A DNA stretch of 55,805 nucleotides from JAAYTL01 sp031460505 (lineage in GTDB: Bacteria > Bacillota > Clostridia > Tissierellales > Tissierellaceae). The notes under the pieces were generated by a model. The model was not told the origin of the DNA, searched no databases, and worked only from the letters and a program-made list of their open reading frames with translations. The stretch is from NCBI GenBank assembly GCA_031460505.1, contig JAVKTT010000008.1:1-55805 (forward strand). Direction: 5' to 3'. A program made the translations under genes and the position numbers. Positions 43,084 through 51,384 of this stretch are shown here, one piece after another (the first letter of the stretch is position 1; the number at the start of each line of letters is the position of its first letter).

Positions 43084-43797
43084 TTATTTTTCCTCCTTAA
43101 CTTTGCCCAAAGACCTATTAGATATTAATTGTTGTACAATACTAAATATATTACTAATTACCCAATATAGTGCCAATCCACCAGCAAAACTTCTTGCAGA
43201 GAAGAATATCATGATTGGTAAAAAGTATAGCATACTCTTTTGCATTGATTGTGCTTGAGGGTCTGCATTTCCTTGTGACTTTGCCATTACAGCACTTTGT
43301 AAGTAAGTAGTTAAAGCAGCTAATAAAGGTAATCCCCAAAGATTTGGATCTGGAAAATCTAAGTTTGCGATCCATAAAAATGATTTATTCATTGCTTCGT
43401 AAAACCCAGGTTCATTAAAAGCGTATCTAGCTGGATCTCTAAATACAGCAAAAAATGCAAAGATTATTGGCATTTGAATTAATAATATCAAACAACCACC
43501 TGCAGGTTTGTAATTATGTTCTTTATATAGATCTTGTAATTTTTTTTGTTGAGTTTGTGGATCATTTTTGTATTTAACTTGTATTTCCTTCATTAATGGC
43601 TGTAACTCATTCATTTTTCTTGAGGATTTAACTTGTGATAAGTTCACAGGTAGTAACAATAATTTAAAAATAATTGTTGTTAAGATTATTGCCATTGCAT
43701 AATAAGAAAAATACTCAGTTTCAATACCGGTGGTTGAAACCATATCATATACAAATTTTAACAGTGAACCTAGTATATTACCTAGAAATGCTGTCAT
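43084..43797 (-). CDS. yidC: Membrane protein insertase YidC/Oxa1
   Basis: A 237-residue Oxa1-type insertase with five membrane segments and no large periplasmic domain. The first hydrophilic loop KSSRKMNELQPLMKEIQVKY and the KLQDLYKEHNYKPAGGCLILLIQMPI segment are family hallmarks, and an Arg in the hydrophilic groove (VKSSRK) is present. Unlike many Firmicute YidC/SpoIIIJ proteins no lipoprotein Cys is seen at the N terminus. Strong GGGGG site upstream. It inserts membrane proteins. Confidence 0.94.
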   Translation of the reverse strand: MTAFLGNILGSLLKFVYDMVSTTGIETEYFSYYAMAIILTTIIFKLLLLPVNLSQVKSSRKMNELQPLMKEIQVKYKNDPQTQQKKLQDLYKEHNYKPAGGCLILLIQMPIIFAFFAVFRDPARYAFNEPGFYEAMNKSFLWIANLDFPDPNLWGLPLLAALTTYLQSAVMAKSQGNADPQAQSMQKSMLYFLPIMIFFSARSFAGGLALYWVISNIFSIVQQLISNRSLGKVKEEK

Positions 43798-43811
43798 TAA
43801 TTAACCCCCTA

Positions 43812-44027
43812 TCATTTAAGCGGGTCATATCCTCCCTTGTGAAAAGGATTGCACCTTAATATTCTCATTACAGTTAAGTATGTCCCTTTAATAAAACCAT
43901 ACTTATCATATGCTAATAAAGAATACTGAGAACAAGTAGGATAAAACCTGCAATGTCTTCCTTTTAAAATGTACTTTGAAATAAAGTTTTGATAAAACCT
44001 TATTAATAGAATTGCTAGTTTTGTCAT
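43812..44027 (-). CDS. yidD: Membrane protein insertion efficiency factor YidD
   Basis: A 71-residue small protein with GRHCRFYPTCSQYSLLAYDKYG, the invariant Cys-containing signature of YidD, and RCNPFHKGGYDP at the end. It aids YidC-dependent insertion. It sits 4 nt after rnpA and 14 nt before yidC, in the conserved order. Confidence 0.94.
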   Translation of the reverse strand: MTKLAILLIRFYQNFISKYILKGRHCRFYPTCSQYSLLAYDKYGFIKGTYLTVMRILRCNPFHKGGYDPLK

Positions 44028-44031
44028 ATAC

Positions 44032-44373
44032 TCACCTAATCTTTAGGACTCCTGCAATTTTCATTATATGAACCATTGAGTTTTCTAACTCCTTATAAGA
44101 AATATCTAATATGTTTTGCTTTGGTATAAAAACCAAATCATATCCTGTTTTAACATTATCGAAATTTAGTCTATATGATTCTTTCAATCGTCTTCTTATC
44201 TTATTTCTAACAACAGAATTGCCGTGTCTTTTTGTTATCGTAAATCCAACCCTTGTCTCATCCAATTTATTCTTTTTTATATATAGTATGAAGTTTCTAT
44301 TCCAAATTTTTTTTCCAACACTATATACTTTTTTAAACTCCATATTTTTTCTTAAACGATATTTTTTTTCCAT
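44032..44373 (-). CDS. rnpA: Ribonuclease P protein component
   Basis: A 113-residue basic protein. YRLRKNMEFKKVYSVGKK opens it and the RNR-type signature NSVVRNKIRRRLKESYR (residues about 52-68) binds RNase P RNA. The start at 44373 follows GGAGAG; a longer frame upstream lacks a site. It matures tRNA 5' ends with the RNA subunit. A hairpin terminator stands between it and rpmH, so its level is probably lower than L34. Confidence 0.94.
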   Translation of the reverse strand: MEKKYRLRKNMEFKKVYSVGKKIWNRNFILYIKKNKLDETRVGFTITKRHGNSVVRNKIRRRLKESYRLNFDNVKTGYDLVFIPKQNILDISYKELENSMVHIMKIAGVLKIR

Positions 44374-44401
44374 TAAAACTCTCCAATAAAACCCATTTAT
44401 T

Positions 44402-44425
44402 AAAAAGACCACCTAAACAGTGGCC
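44402..44425 (-). terminator. Intercistronic terminator between rpmH and rnpA
   Basis: On the minus strand GGCCAC pairs with GTGGTC around TGTTTAG and is followed by TTTTT. It lies just past the rpmH stop, before rnpA, so it should work as an attenuator that makes less RNase P protein than L34. Confidence 0.6.
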
Positions 44426-44427
44426 CC

Positions 44428-44562
44428 CTAAGCAGTTAGTTTCTTTCTGCCTCTTAATCTTCTATTTCTTATTATTTGTCTACCTGATTTAGTTCTCATT
44501 CTTTTTCTAAATCCATGCTCTCTACTTCTTTGTCTTGTCTTTGGTTGATATGTTCTTTTCAA
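44428..44562 (-). CDS. rpmH: 50S ribosomal protein L34
   Basis: A 44-residue very basic protein: KRTYQPKTRQRSREHGFRKR then MRTKSGRQIIRNRR and RKKLTA, the full L34 sequence. It starts with TTG at 44562, with AAGGAGG 9 nt upstream; no ATG is available. It is the first gene of the leftward rpmH-rnpA-yidD-yidC-jag operon and marks the left edge of oriC. Confidence 0.96.
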   Translation of the reverse strand: MKRTYQPKTRQRSREHGFRKRMRTKSGRQIIRNRRLRGRKKLTA

Positions 44563-45106
44563 TTAAGTACACCTCCTTAAGCTTTCCATATATATAAATA
44601 TAGAGTTATCTGATTTAATCACAAAATAATTAATCACAAAACTAGACACTACTATTGATTATATTTATTTCTAGATGCTATGTCAAGAAATTTAAACTAA
44701 TAGGCGTTTTAATATTAACTGTTAACAATCTGTGAGTATTGTGGATAATTTTATTGAATAAATAATGATTTTTTGATATCATGGAATAACTGTTAATAAT
44801 ATTTTAATAACTTAATTATGTGTAAACTTATACACAAATTGTGGATAAACTGTGCATAAGTTTTGAATTATCATTAACAATCTTGTAAATAATTCGTAAT
44901 AGGCCATTTGTTGTACACAATTTTTTGACATTTAGGTTGTGGATATTTTGTATAACATTTTTTGACTATTTAATATTAACAGATTGTTGATTTTTTTGTC
45001 CACATTTTTATAATATATATATTTTTACTAAACTACTATTTATTATAATAATATCTGTTGATAAATATGTTAATAATTATTTAAAATTTTTTAAGGGGGG
45101 TAAAAT
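44563..45106. promoter_or_regulatory. oriC: Replication origin, left part (oriC, rpmH-dnaA gap)
   Basis: The 544-nt A/T-rich gap holds several DnaA boxes: TGTGGATAA at 44740 and 44840, TTATACACA at 44828, TGTGCATAA at 44851, TGTGGATAT at 44938 and TTGTCCACA at 44996, and a looser TTGTACACA near 44910. Very A/T-rich DNA from about 45005 to 45090 could serve as unwinding element or dnaA leader. The change of gene direction here supports an origin. dnaA promoters must also be inside it. Confidence 0.85.
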
Positions 45107-46441
45107 ATGTCGTCAAATTTAGATAGTATTTGGAATAATGTCCTAGATATTATCAAAGTAGAATTAACCGAAGTAAGTTATAATACTTGGTTAAAAACTA
45201 TTATCCCTATTAATATATCTGATCATACCATTACATTAGCTGCACCTAATGATTTCACTAAAGGTATATTAGAAGGGAGATACTTAAACCTGATAAAAAA
45301 CGCAATTATAGAAGTTACTAGAAAAGAGTATTCTATAGAGTTTGTAATTCCAGGTGAAGAGCAAGTCTCAGACGTTGGACAAACTGTTAAGCAAGAAATC
45401 CAAGAAAATAATATAAGATCACAACTAAATCCAAAGTATTCTTTTAATACTTTCGTAATTGGTAATAGCAATAGATTTGCACATGCTGCATCCTTAGCAG
45501 TTGCTGAAGCACCTGCTCAAGCATACAATCCACTATTTTTATATGGTGGTGTTGGTTTAGGAAAGACCCATTTAATGCATGCTATTGGCCATTACATACT
45601 AAGCCAAAATCCAAATGCAAAAGTAGTATATGTAACAAGTGAAAAATTCACAAATGAGCTAATTAACTCTATTAGAGAATATAGAAATGAAGAATTTAGA
45701 AACAAATATAGAAATGTAGATGTACTATTAGTGGACGATATTCAATTTATTGCTGGTAAAGAAGGAACTCAAGAAGAGTTTTTCCACACATTTAATGCAT
45801 TACATGAATCCAATAAACAAATAATTATTTCATCAGATAGACCTCCTAAAGAAATTCCTACTCTAGAAGATAGATTAAGATCAAGGTTTGAATGGGGTCT
45901 TATAGCTGATATACAAGCACCTGATTTAGAAACAAGAATAGCCATACTTAGAAAAAAAGCTAATATGGAAAATATCGAAGTAGATGACGGTGTTATGCAG
46001 TATATAGCCACAAAGATAAAATCAAATATTAGAGAATTGGAAGGTGCCTTAATCAGAGTTGTAGCATATTCATCCTTAACAAATAAGTCTATAACTGTTG
46101 AATTAGCTGAGGAAGCATTAAAGGATATAATATCTAGTAATAAACCTAGAGAAATAACTGTTAATCTTATAAAAGAAGAAGTTTCAAGTCAATTTAGCAT
46201 AAAAATGGACGATTTTAACTCAAAAAAGAGAACTCGTGCTATAGCTTATCCTAGACAAATAGCTATGTACCTAACAAGAGAGTTAACTGATTTATCACTG
46301 CCTAAAATAGGTGATGAATTTGGTGGTAGAGATCATACTACTGTAATTCATGCTTGCGACAAGATAAATAAAGATATTTCATCTAATGAGGATTTTAAAG
46401 ATAAGATAGATTATATTATAAACAAACTAAAGGGTGTATAA
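45107..46441 (+). CDS. dnaA: Chromosomal replication initiator DnaA
   Basis: A 444-residue AAA+ initiator. Domain I (1-80) has SIWNNVLDIIKVELTEVSYNTWLK. YSFNTFVIGNSNRFAHAASLAVAE opens domain III, with Walker A GGVGLGKTHL (about 147-156), Walker B VDVLLVDDIQF and sensor LRSRFEWGL. Domain IV ends with GGRDHTTVIHACDKI, the DnaA-box binding signature. It opens oriC. DnaA boxes lie on both sides of the gene, as in B. subtilis. Strong AAGGGGGG site upstream. Confidence 0.98.
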   Translation: MSSNLDSIWNNVLDIIKVELTEVSYNTWLKTIIPINISDHTITLAAPNDFTKGILEGRYLNLIKNAIIEVTRKEYSIEFVIPGEEQVSDVGQTVKQEIQENNIRSQLNPKYSFNTFVIGNSNRFAHAASLAVAEAPAQAYNPLFLYGGVGLGKTHLMHAIGHYILSQNPNAKVVYVTSEKFTNELINSIREYRNEEFRNKYRNVDVLLVDDIQFIAGKEGTQEEFFHTFNALHESNKQIIISSDRPPKEIPTLEDRLRSRFEWGLIADIQAPDLETRIAILRKKANMENIEVDDGVMQYIATKIKSNIRELEGALIRVVAYSSLTNKSITVELAEEALKDIISSNKPREITVNLIKEEVSSQFSIKMDDFNSKKRTRAIAYPRQIAMYLTRELTDLSLPKIGDEFGGRDHTTVIHACDKINKDISSNEDFKDKIDYIINKLKGV

Positions 46442-46632
46442 TAATTAATCAAGAATTGATTTTGTATTTTGTGGATTGTTTTTTGAATTATTAAAGAGTT
46501 ATCAACATGTTATTAATTCTTTAAAAAGTGATAACTTATCCAAAAAAACCACTTATCCACATAATAACACCCCCTACTACTATTACTACTATATATTTAT
46601 ATCTTTATATATATCTAATAAGGAGGAAAAAA
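46442..46632. promoter_or_regulatory. oriC: Replication origin, right part (dnaA-dnaN gap)
   Basis: This 191-nt gap has TGTGGATTG (46470), TTATCAACA (46499), TTATCCAAA (46536) and TTATCCACA (46553), the last a perfect DnaA box. A/T-rich DNA with alternating TAC/TAT triplets follows to 46620, a possible unwinding element. Together with the boxes upstream of dnaA it makes a bipartite origin of the Bacillus kind. Confidence 0.75.
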
Positions 46633-47739
46633 ATGAAATTCAAAGTAGATCAAAAGAGTTTATCAAAGCATATAAGTATAGCTCAAAGAGGAATATCTTC
46701 TAGAACTACATTACAAATATTAGATGGTATTTTAATTAATGCATCAGGTCATCAATTAAAATTAACTGGAACAGATTTAGAAATTAGTATAGAAACCTTC
46801 TTAGATTGTGAAGTAATTGAAGAAGGTAGTATAGTTGTAAACTCTAGAATATTTGGGGATATAATTAAGAAATTACCTGATTCTCCTATTTATGTTGAAG
46901 TAAATAACAATAACATTAACATTAAATGTGATAATTCAGAGTTCAATATAGCTGCAAATCCAGGTGAAGATTATCCTGAATTACCTTTAATTGTTGAAAA
47001 TGAATCATTCTCTTTACCAACAGATATATTTAAATCTGTGATCAAGCAAACAGTATTTGCAACTTCTCAAGATGAGAATAGACCATCATTAACAGGAGTT
47101 TTAGTAGAATTAAAGGATGATACTATTTCTTTTGTAGCTTTAGATGGTTATAGATTAGCTTTAAGAAAACTTCCTCTAAATTCTAATCTGGATACTAAAG
47201 TAATTATTCTAGGAAGATCTTTAAATGAACTTAATAGAATACTTGAAGATACAGAGGATGATTTAAAGATTAGTATTGCACCTGGACATGTAATTTTCAA
47301 TATAGGGGATACTATTGTTTACTCTAGATTATTAGAAGGACAGTTCTTTAACTATAAGGATATTATTAGACATGAACACAAGACTTCAGTTATTGTTAAT
47401 AAAAGAAATTTCCAAAATAGTTTAGAGAGAGCTTCATTGTTGGCTAAAGAAGAAAAAGCTAATCTAGTTAAACTAAATTTAGATGATAATAAAGTAGTTA
47501 TTAGATCTAATTCAGAAATAGGAAATGTACATGAAGAAATAGAATCTGTTCAAAATGGAGAGAATCTAAATATAGCTTTTAATTCTAGATATCTACTAGA
47601 AGGTATAAGAGTTATTGAAGCAGAAAATATTGAATTAAACTTTATGGGTAGTTTAAATCCATGTATAATTAATGGAGTTCAAGATGAAAACTATATTTAT
47701 TTAGTTTTACCAGTAAGATTAGCTCAAGATGACTATTAG
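46633..47739 (+). CDS. dnaN: DNA polymerase III sliding clamp (beta subunit)
   Basis: A 368-residue clamp of normal length. MKFKVDQKSLSKHISIAQRGIS opens it, three similar domains follow, with LTGTDLEISIETF, ASQDENRPSLTGV and FMGSLNPCIINGVQDENYIYLVLPVRL, the last typical of the C-terminal peptide-binding domain. The start at 46633 follows AAGGAGG; a longer frame upstream runs through DnaA-box DNA. It rings DNA and tethers polymerase. Confidence 0.97.
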   Translation: MKFKVDQKSLSKHISIAQRGISSRTTLQILDGILINASGHQLKLTGTDLEISIETFLDCEVIEEGSIVVNSRIFGDIIKKLPDSPIYVEVNNNNINIKCDNSEFNIAANPGEDYPELPLIVENESFSLPTDIFKSVIKQTVFATSQDENRPSLTGVLVELKDDTISFVALDGYRLALRKLPLNSNLDTKVIILGRSLNELNRILEDTEDDLKISIAPGHVIFNIGDTIVYSRLLEGQFFNYKDIIRHEHKTSVIVNKRNFQNSLERASLLAKEEKANLVKLNLDDNKVVIRSNSEIGNVHEEIESVQNGENLNIAFNSRYLLEGIRVIEAENIELNFMGSLNPCIINGVQDENYIYLVLPVRLAQDDY

Positions 47740-47750
47740 AGGGATGAATA

Positions 47751-47960
47751 ATGAAAGAAATTAAAATTCAAACAGAATATATTAAATTAGACCAATTCTT
47801 AAAATTAAGTGATGCTGTACAAACAGGCGGACATGCAAAGATAGTAATTAGTGATGGTCTTGTAAAAGTAAATAATGAAGTATGTTTACAAAGAGGTAAA
47901 AAACTAAGACCTGGGGATAAGGTTGAAGTTGATGGAGAATATGTATTTATAGTAAAATAA
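47751..47960 (+). CDS. yaaA: S4-domain RNA-binding protein YaaA
   Basis: A 69-residue S4-domain protein: YIKLDQFLKLSDAVQTGGHA and VKVNNEVCLQRGKKLRPGDKVEV are the two S4 motifs. In Firmicutes it always sits between dnaN and recF and may act in ribosome or tRNA metabolism. Eleven nt after dnaN. Confidence 0.92.
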   Translation: MKEIKIQTEYIKLDQFLKLSDAVQTGGHAKIVISDGLVKVNNEVCLQRGKKLRPGDKVEVDGEYVFIVK

Positions 47961-47986
47961 GTCCACTAGGCGAAGATTCAGAACGT

Positions 47987-48015
47987 TTGTTTAAAATAAC
48001 TTAATATGATATAAT
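47987..48015 (+). promoter_or_regulatory. Sigma-A promoter upstream of recF
   Basis: TTGTTT (47987-47992) and TATAAT (48010-48015) with 17-nt spacing. It suggests that recF-remB-gyrB-gyrA can be transcribed apart from dnaA-dnaN. Confidence 0.6.
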
Positions 48016-48050
48016 GTATATGTGGATTATTGCCTTAAGGGGTGTATTTT

Positions 48051-49160
48051 TTGAATGTAGATAATATAAGGCTTATCAATATAAGGAATTATAGCAATAT
48101 AAACTTAAATTTTAATAAGAATATTAATATATTTATAGGGAAGAATGCCCAGGGAAAGACTAATCTAATAGAATCTATCTATATGTGTGCTACTGGTAAG
48201 TCATTTCGTACAAATAGGGATAGAGAAATTATTAATTTTTCTAAAAATGAAGCTTATATTGGTACTTATATTAATTTAGGTAGTTATGACAAGTTTATAG
48301 AGATTAAATTACAAAAAGATAAGCCAAAAATAATTAGAATCAATAAGACGGAATTAAAAAACCATAGGGAGCTAAATAGTGGATTATATGTTGTTTTATT
48401 TTCTCCTGATGATCTAAGAATTGTTAAGGACGGACCACAAGAAAGAAGGAATTTTATTGATTCTTTTATTTCTCAGCTTAAGCCAGTTTATAATTATAAT
48501 TTAAATAGATATAAAAAAATATTATTTCAAAGAAACAATTTACTTAAATCTAGTAAATTTAAGAAAGATACGGCAAATTTATTAGATTTATTTGATGTGC
48601 AAATTGCTAAAGTTGGTACAAGTATTGCTATTGAAAGATATAATTTTATCAATCTCTTAGATAGTATTTGTAAAGATATTCATTTAAAAATCACTAAGGA
48701 CAAGGAAAATCTATCCCTAAACTACTCTTCGAATATTCCGATTTTAAATAGTAAAGAAGAAATTGAAAAGAATTATATAAATTTGTTAAAATTGAATAAT
48801 GATAAGGACTTAGAATATGGAACTACTGAAATTGGACCTCACCGAGACGATCTATTGATTAATATCAATGGAAAAGACGCTAAAACATTTGGTTCTCAAG
48901 GGCAACAAAGGACAGTAGTTTTGTCGTTGATTCTATCAGAAGTAGAGTTGATTAAAAATGAGATAGGAAAATATCCAGTATTATTATTAGATGATGTTTT
49001 TTCCGAATTAGACGAAGAAAGAAGAAAGTTCTTAGTTAGTATATTGGGTAATATGCAGACATTTATTACATTAACTGATAGTGAAAATCTAAAATCTATG
49101 GAAGATTTAGATAAAACTATATTTTATATAGAAAATGGAAAACTGAAATTGGAGAGCTAA
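48051..49160 (+). CDS. recF: DNA repair and recombination protein RecF
   Basis: A 369-residue SMC-like ATPase. NIFIGKNAQGKTNLIESIYM carries Walker A near residue 33, FSPDDLRIVKDGPQERRNFID is a RecF hallmark, and FGSQGQQRTVVLSLILSEVEL plus LLLDDVFSELDEERR are the signature and Walker B. TTG 48051 is chosen because AAGGGG is about 8 nt upstream; GTG 48042 overlaps it. It binds gapped DNA and loads RecA with RecOR. Confidence 0.95.
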   Translation: MNVDNIRLINIRNYSNINLNFNKNINIFIGKNAQGKTNLIESIYMCATGKSFRTNRDREIINFSKNEAYIGTYINLGSYDKFIEIKLQKDKPKIIRINKTELKNHRELNSGLYVVLFSPDDLRIVKDGPQERRNFIDSFISQLKPVYNYNLNRYKKILFQRNNLLKSSKFKKDTANLLDLFDVQIAKVGTSIAIERYNFINLLDSICKDIHLKITKDKENLSLNYSSNIPILNSKEEIEKNYINLLKLNNDKDLEYGTTEIGPHRDDLLININGKDAKTFGSQGQQRTVVLSLILSEVELIKNEIGKYPVLLLDDVFSELDEERRKFLVSILGNMQTFITLTDSENLKSMEDLDKTIFYIENGKLKLES

Positions 49161-49161
49161 T

Positions 49162-49443
49162 ATGATTATACACATAGGTGATAATATTGCTTTATTTGAG
49201 AAGGATATAGTAGCAATATTAGATATAGATTCTGTATTAGAATCAAAAAATAATAAGGAACTGATTGAAAGCCTAATCAAAGAAAATTGTTTAGTAAATT
49301 ATACAAATGACAATATCAAAACTTATATTATAGCTACAGATAGCAATTATAATAGAAATAGAAGTGGATTAAATCAATACAAATTATATGCATCAAATAT
49401 ATCCTCTACTTCTTTAATTAAAAGGATATATTCAAATGAATAG
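49162..49443 (+). CDS. remB: RemB-like extracellular matrix regulator (DUF370)
   Basis: A 93-residue DUF370 protein: IIHIGDNIALFEKDIVAILDID is the family start and KLYASNISSTSLIKR the conserved end. In B. subtilis RemA and RemB activate matrix (eps) genes. It lies between recF and gyrB as usual. The exopolysaccharide locus in this window would be a natural target, but that is inference. Confidence 0.88.
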   Translation: MIIHIGDNIALFEKDIVAILDIDSVLESKNNKELIESLIKENCLVNYTNDNIKTYIIATDSNYNRNRSGLNQYKLYASNISSTSLIKRIYSNE

Positions 49444-49457
49444 GATGGTGAAATTAT

Positions 49458-51374
49458 ATGGCTAATGAAATAAATGGTAATAATAGACATTATACTGCCA
49501 ACGAGATTCAAGTTTTAACAGGTCTTGATCCTGTTAGAAAAAGGCCAGGAATGTATATAGGTAGTACTGGACCAAAGGGACTTCATCACTTAGTGTATGA
49601 AGTTGTTGACAATAGTATAGATGAGGCATTAGCAGGAATCTGTGATACTATCAATGTAACTATTTATGAAGATAATTCAGTATCAGTAGAAGATAATGGT
49701 AGTGGTATACCTGTAGAAGTTCATCCACAAACTGGAAAATCTACTGTTGAGACAGTTCTAACAATATTGCATGCTGGTGGTAAATTTAACAATTCAGCAT
49801 ACAAAGTATCCGGTGGATTGCATGGTGTTGGTATCTCTGTAGTAAATGCATTATCAGAATGGTTAGTTGTAAAAGTAAGAAGAAACAATAAAGAATATAT
49901 GCAGGAATTCGAAAGAGGTAATACTACTAGCGAATTAAAAGTAATTGGAGATAGTAGTGAAACTGGTACAACTATACATTTTAAACCAGATGCAGAAATA
50001 TTTGATACTGTTATTTATGATTCAGAAACTCTAGAATATAGATTTAGAGAAATGGCCTTTTTAAACAAAGGTGTAAAGATAGTATTAGAAGACAAAAGAA
50101 GTGATAAGAAAAAGGAATTTTACTATGAAGGTGGAATCAAATCCTTTGTTGAATATATAAACAGAAATAAGACTCCAATTCATAAAGAAATCCTATATTT
50201 TGAAGCTGAGAAAGATGGTACCACAGTAGAATTAGCAGTGCAATATACTGATAGCTATTCAGAAAATGTTTATACTTTTGCTAATAATATTAACACTATA
50301 GAAGGTGGATCACATTTATCAGGACTTCGTACTGCATTGACTAGGGTAATGAATGATTATGGTAGAAAGTATAACCATATCAAAGAAAAGGAAGATAACC
50401 TATCCGGTGAAGATGTTCGTGAAGGAATATCTGCAGTTTTATCTGTAAAACTTCCAGAACCTCAATTCGAAGGACAAACTAAAGCCAAACTAGGTAATAG
50501 TGAGACAAGAGGTATTGTTGAGAGTTTAACTTATGAGTTTTTAAATAGATTTTTAGAAGAAAACCCAAAAGTAGGTAAGACAATCATAGATAAAGCTGTT
50601 AGTTCACAAAGAGCAAGGGAAGCAGCGAGAAAGGCTAGAGAACTTACTAGAAGAAAAAGTATATTAGATAATACTACACTTCCAGGTAAACTAGCTGATT
50701 GTCAATCTAGTGATTTAGAAATAACAGAAGTATATATCGTAGAAGGGGACTCTGCTGGTGGTAGTGCTAAGCAAGGTAGGGATAGAGAATTCCAAGCTAT
50801 ACTACCTATAAGGGGTAAGATACTTAATGTTGAAAAGGCAAGATTAGATAAGATTTTAGGCTCAGATGAGATTAAAACATTGATTACTGCTTTTGGTACT
50901 GGTATAGGTCCTGAATTTGATATAGAAAAACTTAGATATGGAAAAATCATTATAATGACGGATGCGGACGTAGATGGGGCTCATATTAGAACATTATTAT
51001 TAACATTCTTCTATAGATATTTAAGACAACTTGTAGATAATGGAAATATATATATTGCTCAGCCTCCTCTTTATAAGATAGCTAAAGCTAGAAAAGAGTA
51101 CTATGTATATAGTGATCAAGAATTAGATGAGAAGTTAAATGAAATAGGTAGAACTAATTATTCTATTCAGAGATATAAGGGTCTTGGAGAGATGAATCCA
51201 GAGCAATTATGGGATACTACTATGAATCCTGAAACCAGGACACTTTTAAAAGTAAGTTTAGAAGATGCTTTAGAAGCCGATGAAACATTTACAACTCTCA
51301 TGGGAGATAAGGTAGAACCAAGAAGAGAATTTATAGAACAAAATTCTAAATATGTTAAGAACTTAGACATATAG
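49458..51374 (+). CDS. gyrB: DNA gyrase subunit B
   Basis: A 638-residue type II topoisomerase subunit. ATPase motifs VYEVVDNSIDEALAG, VEDNGSGIPV and SGGLHGVGISVVNALS are at the N terminus, and the Toprim region holds VEGDSAGGSAKQGRDR and IIMTDADVDGAHIRTLLLTF. The end with QRYKGLGEMNPEQLWDTTM is typical. With GyrA it adds negative supercoils. It is 14 nt after remB and 10 nt before gyrA. Confidence 0.98.
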   Translation: MANEINGNNRHYTANEIQVLTGLDPVRKRPGMYIGSTGPKGLHHLVYEVVDNSIDEALAGICDTINVTIYEDNSVSVEDNGSGIPVEVHPQTGKSTVETVLTILHAGGKFNNSAYKVSGGLHGVGISVVNALSEWLVVKVRRNNKEYMQEFERGNTTSELKVIGDSSETGTTIHFKPDAEIFDTVIYDSETLEYRFREMAFLNKGVKIVLEDKRSDKKKEFYYEGGIKSFVEYINRNKTPIHKEILYFEAEKDGTTVELAVQYTDSYSENVYTFANNINTIEGGSHLSGLRTALTRVMNDYGRKYNHIKEKEDNLSGEDVREGISAVLSVKLPEPQFEGQTKAKLGNSETRGIVESLTYEFLNRFLEENPKVGKTIIDKAVSSQRAREAARKARELTRRKSILDNTTLPGKLADCQSSDLEITEVYIVEGDSAGGSAKQGRDREFQAILPIRGKILNVEKARLDKILGSDEIKTLITAFGTGIGPEFDIEKLRYGKIIIMTDADVDGAHIRTLLLTFFYRYLRQLVDNGNIYIAQPPLYKIAKARKEYYVYSDQELDEKLNEIGRTNYSIQRYKGLGEMNPEQLWDTTMNPETRTLLKVSLEDALEADETFTTLMGDKVEPRREFIEQNSKYVKNLDI

Positions 51375-51384
51375 GAGGAAGAGT

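Noticed and set aside
46476..46632. ORFs through the dnaA-dnaN gap, including a long N-terminal extension of dnaN
   Set aside because: They translate DnaA boxes and A/T repeats. dnaN starts at 46633 after AAGGAGG.
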